From positions 151,683 through 215,682 of the forward strand of contig JAFAZF010000051.1 of assembly GCA_019239915.1 (NCBI GenBank): a stretch of 64,000 nt of DNA, given 5' to 3'. Numbering within the stretch: the first letter of the stretch is position 1; each line of letters begins with the position of its first letter. A program made the translations under genes and the position numbers. Shown here in pieces: positions 16,704 to 24,618 of this stretch. Origin of the DNA: Sphingomonadaceae bacterium (GTDB taxonomy: Bacteria; Pseudomonadota; Alphaproteobacteria; Sphingomonadales; Sphingomonadaceae). The notes beneath the pieces are model-generated. The model saw only the letters and a program-made list of their open reading frames with translations, did not search any database and was not told where the DNA came from.

Positions 16704-17993
16704 TCAATCCTTCTTCGCCTTCGAGGGGATGAGCCCCTTGAGGTCGCCGAACTTGTCGAGCAGCGAGCCGGCTTTGGCCTTCTGCTCGCCCTTGCTCCTG
16801 GGGGCATCATCCGCATCCGGGTCGGAGACGCGGATCACCTGGCGCGCGAGGTCGGCGAGCGCCTGGCCGACCTTGGCGGATTTGCCCGCCTCGGCGAGCG
16901 GCTTGCCGAGCTTGGCGGCCTGCGCGGCGAGCTTGTGATCGATCGGGATCAGCAGATCGATCTTGCGCTCGATCGAGGTCTCGAAATCCTTGCGGCTGAC
17001 CTCGGCGGTGCCCGCCACGACCTTGTTCGCGACGACGAGCACCTTCGACTGGGGCGCGTTCGCCTTGAGCCAGGAGAGGATGCGGATCGCATCGCGCGCC
17101 GCGGCGAGCGTGAACTCGGTGACGAGCACGGTCGAATTGCAGTCGTGCAGCAGATGCGGGTGCTGGACCAGCATCGTGCGCGGCAGATCGACCACCGTGC
17201 ATTCGAACGCCGCGCGCATCTCCTCCTGGAGCTGATAGAAAGCGGTGCCGTCGCTGATCAGCGGCTGGTGGATCGGCGCCTCGGCCGAAAGCACCGCGAG
17301 CTTCTCGTTGGCCTTGACCATCGCGCGTTCGATGAAGAGCCCGTCGATGCGGCTCGGGTTCTCGATCGCGTCGGTCAGGCCGCGGCCCGGCTCGAGATCG
17401 AGGTTGAGCGCGCCGGTGCCGAAATGCACGTCGAGGTCGAGCAGCGCCGTGGAGCGCTTTGCGTTCTCGCCGAGCAGCCACGCGATCGAGGTGGCGATCG
17501 TGGTCGCGCCGACGCCGCCGCGAACGCCGATCACCGCGCTCATGCAGTGCGGACGGTCGGCCTGCGCTTCCGCCACCTTGGGCCCGGAGAGGGCAAGCTG
17601 CGCGTGCGCGAAGGCTTCGCGGGCCTGATCGGGGCTGAATGGCTTCAGCAGATAGTCCTGAATTCCGCTCGCGACGAGGTCACGATACAGCCGTACGTCG
17701 TTGACCTGACCCGAGGCGACCACCACCGTGCCGGGCTCGCAGACTTCGGCGAGCGCATTGATGTCGTTGAGCGGATCACCGCTCTCGGACAGATCGACGA
17801 ACAAAATCTGCGGGCTCGCCGAGACGGCGAGCGTCTGCACCGCCGTGCGCAGGCCGCCGCGCTGGATCTTCTCCGGCGCCCATCCGAGCTCGATCGCGAC
17901 GGGGCGGAGCATCTCCGCCGTCGCATCGTCGCAGACGAAAGCGGAGAAAGGATCGCGAAGCCCGGCGCCGCGAGGGTTGAAAGGCGCGTTCAC
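16704..17993 (-). CDS. cpaE: Tad pilus assembly ATPase CpaE/TadZ (MinD/ParA-like)
   Basis: This 429-residue protein is thought to localise the Tad machinery. The N-terminal part (about 15-130) is an atypical receiver-like domain. A ParA/MinD ATPase domain follows, with the P-loop region RGGVGATTIA at residues 158-167 and LLDLDVHFGTGALNLDLEPG. The invariant signature lysine of ParA-type P-loops (KGGxGKT) is not conserved, as is common in CpaE. Its start overlaps the cpaD stop by 4 bases. The Lys-rich C-terminus may be disordered. Confidence 0.92.
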   Translation of the reverse strand: MNAPFNPRGAGLRDPFSAFVCDDATAEMLRPVAIELGWAPEKIQRGGLRTAVQTLAVSASPQILFVDLSESGDPLNDINALAEVCEPGTVVVASGQVNDVRLYRDLVASGIQDYLLKPFSPDQAREAFAHAQLALSGPKVAEAQADRPHCMSAVIGVRGGVGATTIATSIAWLLGENAKRSTALLDLDVHFGTGALNLDLEPGRGLTDAIENPSRIDGLFIERAMVKANEKLAVLSAEAPIHQPLISDGTAFYQLQEEMRAAFECTVVDLPRTMLVQHPHLLHDCNSTVLVTEFTLAAARDAIRILSWLKANAPQSKVLVVANKVVAGTAEVSRKDFETSIERKIDLLIPIDHKLAAQAAKLGKPLAEAGKSAKVGQALADLARQVIRVSDPDADDAPRSKGEQKAKAGSLLDKFGDLKGLIPSKAKKD

Positions 17994-18628
17994 TGGCCAC
18001 CTCCCGACTTGGTGCTCTCTTGCTTCAGACCGCCCTTGCCGGTCGGATCCTGATCACGCCACAGCGCGACGGACTTGTTGGCGACCCGCGCGTCGGTCGG
18101 GCCGCTGCTGGCATGGCCGCGGACCAGATCGGTCGGGCTCGCCACCATCGCGGCGAGGTTGGTGTTCACCGCGCACCCGAAGTTCGAGCTCGTCGATTCG
18201 GAGAAGTTCGGCTGCGACGGGGCATCCCAGTTCGGGCAGCGATCCGTACGCGCCGAGGAGCGCGTGACGACGACCCGGATCATTCCCGCCGCGACCGGGT
18301 TCTGCGTCACCGGCGCTTCGTTGTTGACGAGCAGGCCGTAGCGCGCGGCGACCGCAGCGACCGTATCGTGCGCGCCCCGGTGCCCGTACGGAACCGGGTC
18401 ATCGACGGCGACGGCATCGCCGTAGCCGAGACGCATGGTGTCGAACCAGCCGGCGAGGCGCTGTTCCTCGCCGGGGGCGAGTCCCTTCGGCGCGGTGCCG
18501 AGGTCGATCGCATAGTCGGCGCGGCTCACCAATGGTTGGTGGACGCTCTCCAGACCGCGATTGACCGGTCCGCAGGCGCCGAGGCTCGCGACCAGCGCAA
18601 GGCCGAGGGGGGCGGTGATGCGACGCAT
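17990..18628 (-). CDS. cpaD: Tad pilus lipoprotein CpaD
   Basis: This 212-residue protein begins MRRITAPLGLALVASLGACG, a lipobox with the acylated Cys at residue 19. The CpaD domain covers most of the mature protein, including NFGCAVNTNLAAMVASPTDLVRGH near the C-terminus, which is typical of the family. It acts as an outer-membrane pilotin-like partner of the secretin CpaC. An upstream ATG (18643) is possible. It overlaps cpaE by 4 bases. Confidence 0.88.
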   Translation of the reverse strand: MRRITAPLGLALVASLGACGPVNRGLESVHQPLVSRADYAIDLGTAPKGLAPGEEQRLAGWFDTMRLGYGDAVAVDDPVPYGHRGAHDTVAAVAARYGLLVNNEAPVTQNPVAAGMIRVVVTRSSARTDRCPNWDAPSQPNFSESTSSNFGCAVNTNLAAMVASPTDLVRGHASSGPTDARVANKSVALWRDQDPTGKGGLKQESTKSGGGQ

Positions 18629-18655
18629 GATCTTGCTCTCCATCTCGGTCGAGCC

Positions 18656-20290
18656 TCAGTTGTTGAACGAGAAGCCAGGCGCGGCGTCCGCGACCTTCTT
18701 GGGCTTCTTGTCCTTAGGATCGGTTACCGGAGCGGCCGGATCGGCCATGCCGACCTGCGCGACCGGCGGCGGCGGCGTTTCCATTTTCGCGGTCGGTCGC
18801 TTCTGGCCGGTCTTGCCGCCGTTGTCCTGGCCGCCGAGGATCCGCTCGAAGTCGGTCGCCGCCTTGTAGCCGTCGGTCGGCAGCGCGATCTGATCGGCCG
18901 AGGTCGGCTTCACGAGATACGGCGTGACGACGATGACGAGCTCGGTCTCGTTGCGCGTGAACTTGTTGTCGCGGAACAGCGTGCCGAGCACCGGCAGATC
19001 GCCGAGGAACGGCGCCTTGTTGGTCGTGTTGCCATGCCCGTTCGAGAGCAGGCCGCCGATCATGAAGCTCTGGCCGGAGCCGAGCTCGATCGTCGTTTCC
19101 GCGCGCCGCGTGGTGAGACCGGGCACCGCCGTGCCGCCGATGGTGACGCTGTTCGAATAGTCGAGCTGCGACACTTCGGGGCGGACGCGCATCGAGATGC
19201 GGCCGTCGGCGAGCACGATCGGCGTGAAGGCGAGGCTGACGCCGTACTGCTTGTACTCGATCGAGATCTGGCCGAGCTGCTGCGCGACCGGGATCGGGAT
19301 CTCGCCGCCGGCGAGGAAGCTTGCCGTCTCGCCGGAAAGCGCGGTGAGGTTGGGCTGGGCCAGCGTCGTGACCAGGCCATCGTTCTCGGCGAGATCGATG
19401 GCATCCATGATGTCGACACCCCAGAGCTTGCCGGCAAGGCCGAGCGAGGTCGTCGCGCCGTCCTTGAGCAGGCTCGAGAAGTTGTAGGTGGTGCCGCCGG
19501 TGATGAACTTGCCCGTCGCCGGATTGAACGGCAGGCTGAGCGAGCCCGCCGGCAATCCGTAGAGCGACGATGCGTCCAGCGACGGCAGGCCGGAGGTGCT
19601 GTACGGATCGATCGAGCCGAAGCTGCGGCCGCGCGCGACGTTGAAGTTGAAGCCGCCGGTCGTATCCTTCGTGATCAGGTTCATGCCGATCTGCTTCAGG
19701 AACGTCCGGCTGACCTCGGCGACCTTGACGTGCAGGTTGACCTGCATCGGCGTCGCGGTCGCGAGCCGGCTGATCACCTGGATGTCCTTGCCGACGAACG
19801 CCTGGACGAGGCGCTGGGCCTGCTCGACGTCATCGGGCGCGGCGACGGTACCGGTGAGCAGGACGAGGCCCTGCATCGGCGTCGCCGTGATCGTCGCCTG
19901 CGGCATTGCGAGCTTCAGCATCGTCTGGATGCTGTCCAGATTGGTGCCGACGCGCACGTCGGACGACCAGATCACCGCACCGCTCTTGCCGGTGGCGTAG
20001 ACCGAGGTCTGGCCCGCGCCCTTGCCGAAGACGTAGAGCTGCGTCTTGGAGCGCACCTGGACGTCGGCGATGGTCGGATCCGCGACGAACAGATCGGTCA
20101 TCGGCGCCCGGAGGTTGACGAGCTCGCCGCGGCCGACCGAGAGGGTGATCTGGCCTTGCGGCCGCACGCCCGGAGCCGAGGTGGTCGCTGCCGCGGCGGG
20201 GGTGGCGGGCATCGCCGCCAGGCCTGCCGCGAGGGCCGCCGCCAGCGCGCCGCCAAGCGCGCCATGGCGAAGGATCGACTGCGTGTTCAT
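18656..20290 (-). CDS. cpaC: Tad pilus outer-membrane secretin CpaC/RcpA
   Basis: This 544-residue protein has a signal peptide (residues 1-33), a pilus/BON-like N-terminal domain (about 45-190) and the C-terminal secretin domain (about 280-480). The secretin signature VPGLTTRRAETTIELGSGQSF and FLGDLPVLGTLF are present. It forms the channel for the Flp pilus. It begins 1 base after the cpaB stop. Confidence 0.95.
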   Translation of the reverse strand: MNTQSILRHGALGGALAAALAAGLAAMPATPAAAATTSAPGVRPQGQITLSVGRGELVNLRAPMTDLFVADPTIADVQVRSKTQLYVFGKGAGQTSVYATGKSGAVIWSSDVRVGTNLDSIQTMLKLAMPQATITATPMQGLVLLTGTVAAPDDVEQAQRLVQAFVGKDIQVISRLATATPMQVNLHVKVAEVSRTFLKQIGMNLITKDTTGGFNFNVARGRSFGSIDPYSTSGLPSLDASSLYGLPAGSLSLPFNPATGKFITGGTTYNFSSLLKDGATTSLGLAGKLWGVDIMDAIDLAENDGLVTTLAQPNLTALSGETASFLAGGEIPIPVAQQLGQISIEYKQYGVSLAFTPIVLADGRISMRVRPEVSQLDYSNSVTIGGTAVPGLTTRRAETTIELGSGQSFMIGGLLSNGHGNTTNKAPFLGDLPVLGTLFRDNKFTRNETELVIVVTPYLVKPTSADQIALPTDGYKAATDFERILGGQDNGGKTGQKRPTAKMETPPPPVAQVGMADPAAPVTDPKDKKPKKVADAAPGFSFNN

Positions 20291-20291
20291 C

Positions 20292-21314
20292 TCACTTACC
20301 CCCCAAGGGCACGACAGTGATGGTTGAGCCCCGCGCGACCTTCACGCTCGGACCGGTGGGCACCGCAGGCGCGGCGCCGGGCTGCGGCTGGCCGTTGGCG
20401 GCCATCTGCGGGCCGGACGGACCGGCCTTGCCCGGGACGGTGTTGCGCTGGAAGCGCGAGACTTCGCCGCCGGTCGTGTAGGTCGTGTCGGTATCCAGCG
20501 GCCGCGAGGCGATCGGCAGCAGCACCTGCTGCGGCGCCTTCGGATCCTTGCTGTTCGCGGTCGCGACCGTGGTTTCGCCGCTGGCGAGCGCCTTCTGCAG
20601 GTCGGCGCTGTTGTCGGCGATCGAGCGCAGCGACAGCGAGAGCTGGCCGAGCGTCTGGGCGACCGCGATCTTCTCGGCGATCTTCGGCGTCGCTTCCATC
20701 GTCACCGTCGAGAAGGTCTTGACGTCGGTCTTGCCCTCGTCGTCCTTGCTGTTGGTGCGCTGGTCGGTGGCGAGCACGCGCAGGTTGCGCACGATCGTTT
20801 CGGAGACCTTGAGCGGCGGGCCGTTGCCGCCACCCTGGACGTCCGAGGTCAGCACCAGATCGACGCGGTCGCCTGGGAAGACGAAGCCGGCGACACCCGA
20901 GGCGGCCGAGACCGAAACGGTCATGGCGCGCATGCCGGGGCTGAGCGCGGCGGCGAGGAAGCCGCGGTCACCCGGCTTCACCAGCGCGCCCTGGGTGAGC
21001 GGCTGGCCGGCGGTGATCTCGGTGCGCACGACCGTGCCGGCGAGCTTGAGCGGATCGACGCCCGGCTGGCCCTTCACGAAATAGGCGTTCCCGACGAGAT
21101 CCTTCGGCCAGGGCTGGAAGCGGAAGCTGCCCTCCTGGAGAATGGTTCCGACCGGCAGCGGCTGCGTAGCCACGAGCACTTCGGGCCCGGTCTCGACCGG
21201 GGCGGCCTGCGCCTGGGGCGCGGCTGCGCCGGTGAACATGTTCTTGGCCATCACCGCGGTAATCGCAGCGACGACCAGAGCGCCCACCAGCAACGCAAGC
21301 TTCTTCACATCCAT
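20292..21314 (-). CDS. cpaB: Tad pilus assembly protein CpaB/RcpC
   Basis: This 340-residue periplasmic protein has an N-terminal membrane anchor (about 4-24) and an SAF-like domain (about 45-110; LVATQPLPVGTILQEGSFRFQPWP). The RcpC/CpaB domain follows, with FVFPGDRVDLVLT and ETIVRNLRVLATDQ. The C-terminus is low-complexity P/Q/G-rich. It is thought to stabilise or gate the secretin. ATG 21314 reads MDVKKLALL. Confidence 0.93.
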   Translation of the reverse strand: MDVKKLALLVGALVVAAITAVMAKNMFTGAAAPQAQAAPVETGPEVLVATQPLPVGTILQEGSFRFQPWPKDLVGNAYFVKGQPGVDPLKLAGTVVRTEITAGQPLTQGALVKPGDRGFLAAALSPGMRAMTVSVSAASGVAGFVFPGDRVDLVLTSDVQGGGNGPPLKVSETIVRNLRVLATDQRTNSKDDEGKTDVKTFSTVTMEATPKIAEKIAVAQTLGQLSLSLRSIADNSADLQKALASGETTVATANSKDPKAPQQVLLPIASRPLDTDTTYTTGGEVSRFQRNTVPGKAGPSGPQMAANGQPQPGAAPAVPTGPSVKVARGSTITVVPLGGK

Positions 21315-21362
21315 GGTGCCGATCGCCCCCCTCGAGGCTCGTTGAAAAGTCAGCGCTTCTCT

Positions 21363-21833
21363 TCACCCAAAATGGTAAAGATATCGTTCGCCTATCGCCC
21401 ACAGCCCGGCACAAGAGATGGCGAGGCCGTAAGGCACCTCGATCGCGCCGCTGCTCTTGCGCACGCGGGCATGGATCACCATCGCGACCGTGAGCACGCC
21501 GCCGAGCACCGACATCAGGAACAGCATCCGGATGGCGGGCTCCCACGGCAGCCACAGCGCCAGCGCGCCGATCAGCTTGACGTCGCCGCCGCCCATTGCG
21601 CGCAACGCGAACGCACCGGTGAAGAGCGCGAAGACGAGCACCGCGAACAGGATCTGTCCGGCTATATCGGGCCAGAGCGCGAGCCCGTTCGCCCACCACC
21701 ACAGCGGCGCGGCAAGCGCGAGGCCTGCGGTCAGTCCGTTCGGGATGGTGCGCGACCGCAGGTCGGTGCAGGCCGCGACGAGCAGCGCGAGCCCGCAGCC
21801 CGCTCCCAGGATTATCGCGAAAGCCGTATGCAT
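21363..21833 (-). CDS. cpaA: Prepilin peptidase CpaA/TadV (A24 family)
   Basis: This 156-residue integral membrane aspartic protease would process Flp-type prepilins. The two catalytic aspartates are in ACTDLRSRTIPN (near residue 27) and AMGGGDVKL (near residue 88), set among about six hydrophobic segments. ATG 21833 gives MHTAFAII; the longer frame overlaps the divergent hydrolase. It is the first gene of the minus-strand Tad cluster. No pilin gene is visible nearby. Confidence 0.9.
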   Translation of the reverse strand: MHTAFAIILGAGCGLALLVAACTDLRSRTIPNGLTAGLALAAPLWWWANGLALWPDIAGQILFAVLVFALFTGAFALRAMGGGDVKLIGALALWLPWEPAIRMLFLMSVLGGVLTVAMVIHARVRKSSGAIEVPYGLAISCAGLWAIGERYLYHFG

Positions 21834-21882
21834 GCAGCCAAGCCTAGACGGCACGGCTTTCCAAACCGTAACGCAACCATCG

Positions 21883-22842
21883 ATGACCGCTGAATTCCCG
21901 GCTTTCGATCCGCGCGCACGGCCGGCGGGACTGCGCTTTTCGGAGTGGAACGCGCCCGATGGCTGGGCGCACCGCACCTATTCCTGGGCGCAGGACAAAG
22001 GCGTAGCACGGCAGCGCGGTAGCCTGCTCTATCAAGGCGGGCGCGCCGACTTCGCGGAGAAACATCTCGAGTCGCTGTACGACTGGCATCGCGCCGGCTG
22101 GCATCTTTCGGGGTTCGACTGGCGCGGGCAGGGCGGTTCGGGCCGGCTGCTCGCCGATCCGCATATCGGTCATCTGCCGAGTCTCGATCCGCTCGTCGAC
22201 GACCTCGCCGCCTTCGTGGTGCGGTGGCAGGCGGAGACGCCGCCGCCGCACGTGATCGTCGCGCACTCGATGGGGGCGCATATCGCGTTGCGGATGCTCG
22301 CCGAGCGCGACTGCCCAATCGACGCGGGGGTGCTGCTGGCGCCGATGCTGGGCATCAACACCGCTCCTTTTCCGGAATGGTTCGCCCGCGTCGTGGTCGC
22401 CGGCATGCGCCTGGCCGGACGCGGTGCGCGCGCGGCGTGGCGGGAGGGGCAGGGCGGCGCGAGCGACCGCATGCGGCAGCTCCGCCTCACCAGCAGCATC
22501 GAGCGGTTCGAGCATGGCCGCTGGTGGAAGCGCCGCCATCCCGAACTCACCACCGGCGGCCCGAGCTGGGACTGGATCGCCGCCGCGCTCGGTTCGCAAT
22601 GCGCGCTCGATCAGGATGGCGCGCTCGAGGCGATCTCGACCCCGCTGCTGATCCTCGCGACGCCGACCGATCGGCTCGTTTCGAGCGCCGGCATCGCCCG
22701 CGCCGCCGAACGCCTCAGGGACGCGCGGCTGCGCATGTTCCCGGGCGCGGCGCACGATCTGCTGCGCGAGGCGGATCCGATCCGTAGCGCGGTGATGGCG
22801 GAGATCGCCGCCTTTCTCGACGAGCGGGCGCCGGCGCGGTGA
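21883..22842 (+). CDS. Alpha/beta hydrolase, lysophospholipase-like
   Basis: This 319-residue serine hydrolase of the Hydrolase_4 (monoacylglycerol lipase/lysophospholipase L2-like) type has the nucleophile elbow AHSMGAH (about residues 127-133). A late Asp (ATPTDRLVS) and His (GAAHDLL) complete the triad. A gatekeeping DWRGQGGSG motif is near residue 78. ATG 21883 is chosen, since the longer frame is antisense to cpaA. Its stop overlaps the next gene's GTG start, so the two are coupled. Confidence 0.88.
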   Translation: MTAEFPAFDPRARPAGLRFSEWNAPDGWAHRTYSWAQDKGVARQRGSLLYQGGRADFAEKHLESLYDWHRAGWHLSGFDWRGQGGSGRLLADPHIGHLPSLDPLVDDLAAFVVRWQAETPPPHVIVAHSMGAHIALRMLAERDCPIDAGVLLAPMLGINTAPFPEWFARVVVAGMRLAGRGARAAWREGQGGASDRMRQLRLTSSIERFEHGRWWKRRHPELTTGGPSWDWIAAALGSQCALDQDGALEAISTPLLILATPTDRLVSSAGIARAAERLRDARLRMFPGAAHDLLREADPIRSAVMAEIAAFLDERAPAR

Positions 22843-23933
22843 TCGCGGTCGATGTCGCGATCGTCGGCGCCGGCATCGCGGGCGCGGGGCTGGCGGCGGC
22901 GATCGGGGACCGCGCGCGGGTGCTGCTGATCGAGGCGGAGGCGCAACCCGGCTATCATGCGACTGGGCGTTCGGCAGCGTTCTGGCAGGAGACCTATGGC
23001 GGTCCGGGCGTGCAGCCGCTGACCACTGCATCGGGGCCTTGGCTGGCGGCGGGCGGCTATCTGCGGCGGCGGGGGGCGCTGCATCTCGACGACGCTGCTG
23101 ACGGTACCGCCGTAATTCAGCTCGATGCGGCGTTCGGCGCGCGGGTGCGGTTGGTGAGGCTTGGGCGGAGCGGGCTGGCGGCGCGGGTTCCGGGGCTGCG
23201 CGCGGCGTGGCAGCGCGGCCTGTTCGAACCGAGCACCGCGGACATCGATGTGGCCGCGCTGCACGAATATTATCTCGCTGAAACAAGACGATATGGCGTG
23301 CGCTTGCTGTGCGACTCGCCGCTCCGCACGGCCGTTCGCGAGCGTGGGCACTGGCGGATCGAGGCGGGCGAGGAGACGATCGCCGCCGACCTGCTCGTCA
23401 ATGCCGCCGGAGCCTGGGCGGACCGGATCGCGATCCTCGCGGGCGCTCCGCCGCTCGGCATCCGGCCTTATCGCCGCACCGTCGTCCAGCTCGCCGTCGA
23501 CCCGCCCGCGCCAGCCGACATGCCGCTCGTCATCGACGCCGCCGGCCGCTTCTACTTCAAGCCCGAAGCAGGCGGCCGCCTGTGGCTCTCGCCACACGAC
23601 GAGACGCCCTGCGACCCGTGCGATGCGGCGCCGGAGGAGATCGACGTCGCGCGCGCGATCGACCGGCTCGAACGCGTCGTCGATTGGCGGATATCGCGGG
23701 TCGAGCGAAGTTGGGCTGGCTTACGCAGTTTCGCGCCCGATCGTCTGCCCGTCTACGGCTTCGATCCGCGACGGCCCGGGTTCTTCTGGTGCGCCGGGCA
23801 GGGCGGCTTCGGCATCCAGACCGCGCCGGCGGGATCGGCGCTCGCGGCATCGCTGCTGCTCGGCCTCGCGCCGGACGGGTTGGCGGCGGACATCGACGCC
23901 GCGGCTTACGCGGCCGATCGCTTCGCGCGCTGA
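22839..23933 (+). CDS. FAD-dependent oxidoreductase, DAO family
   Basis: This 364-residue protein has the FAD-binding dinucleotide fold at its N-terminus (VAIVGAGIAGAGLAAAIG, then E in LIEAE). The late DAO motif GQGGFGIQTAPA is present. It resembles D-amino-acid or D-arginine dehydrogenase/glycine-oxidase-like enzymes that deaminate small amines. The GTG start overlaps the hydrolase stop (GTGA). The substrate is uncertain. Confidence 0.88.
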   Translation: MIAVDVAIVGAGIAGAGLAAAIGDRARVLLIEAEAQPGYHATGRSAAFWQETYGGPGVQPLTTASGPWLAAGGYLRRRGALHLDDAADGTAVIQLDAAFGARVRLVRLGRSGLAARVPGLRAAWQRGLFEPSTADIDVAALHEYYLAETRRYGVRLLCDSPLRTAVRERGHWRIEAGEETIAADLLVNAAGAWADRIAILAGAPPLGIRPYRRTVVQLAVDPPAPADMPLVIDAAGRFYFKPEAGGRLWLSPHDETPCDPCDAAPEEIDVARAIDRLERVVDWRISRVERSWAGLRSFAPDRLPVYGFDPRRPGFFWCAGQGGFGIQTAPAGSALAASLLLGLAPDGLAADIDAAAYAADRFAR

Positions 23934-24054
23934 GCCCTGCGGGTCTGTGCCGGCGCGCCCGGGAAGGTCGCGTACCCCAGATAAGGTCGAGGATCTCTGT
24001 AATCATTTCCCGGCTGAGCGGTACCGAGAGCTGCCGCCGTCATGCTCGCCTACT

Positions 24055-24519
24055 TCAGCGCTCCTTTACCGTCTCCATCGCGACGAAGGTCGAGGTGCTC
24101 GCGACGTGGGGCAGGCTGGAGATCTTCTCGCCGAGAACGATGCGATAGTGGCGGATGTCGGCGGTGCGGACCTTGAGCAGATAGTCGAAGCTGCTCGCGA
24201 TCATGTGGCATTCCTCGACTTCGGGGATGCGGCGGACGGCGGCGTTGAATTCATCGAGCGCGGTCTCGCGCGTATCGGACAGCTTGACCTCGGCGAAGGC
24301 GACGTGATCGAGACCGAGCTTGGCCGCATCGGTCACGGCGCGAAAGCCGAGGATCACGCCGCTCTCGATCAGCCGCCGCAACCTCACCTGGCATGGCGTC
24401 TTGGAGAGGCCGACGCGCCGGGCAAGATCGGTGACGGTGATACGTCCATCGTCCGCGAGCACGGCGATGATCTTGCGATCGAACACATCCAGATCGACCG
24501 CTGCTGAGCTCTTTTCCAT
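24055..24519 (-). CDS. Lrp/AsnC-family regulator, likely of proline catabolism
   Basis: This 154-residue protein has an N-terminal HTH (VLADDGRITVTDLARRVGLSKTPCQVRLRRL) and a C-terminal RAM effector domain ending VASTSTFVAMETVKER. It is divergent from putA with 99 bases between starts. In alphaproteobacteria such AsnC-type regulators (PutR) activate putA in response to proline. The name PutR is inferred from position. Confidence 0.92.
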   Translation of the reverse strand: MEKSSAAVDLDVFDRKIIAVLADDGRITVTDLARRVGLSKTPCQVRLRRLIESGVILGFRAVTDAAKLGLDHVAFAEVKLSDTRETALDEFNAAVRRIPEVEECHMIASSFDYLLKVRTADIRHYRIVLGEKISSLPHVASTSTFVAMETVKER

Positions 24520-24570
24520 GCCAATCGCCCTAAACACCCGACCGATCAAGCCGATCCGAGCTGTCGATAG

Positions 24571-24585
24571 CCGATCTTTGGTCGG
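24571..24585. promoter_or_regulatory. Possible operator between the Lrp gene and putA
   Basis: The imperfect 15-base palindrome CCGATCTTTGGTCGG lies 34 bases before the putA start, in the shared regulatory gap. Lrp-family sites are degenerate, so this is only a candidate. Confidence 0.3.
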
Positions 24586-24618
24586 ATCGTCAGCGGCGGA
24601 TCTGGTAAGGATACCGGC

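Noticed and set aside
18020..20320. 766-codon plus-strand open frame opposite the secretin gene
   Set aside because: It is composed mostly of Arg/Ala/Asp-rich sequence typical of an antisense frame. The minus-strand secretin has clear family motifs.
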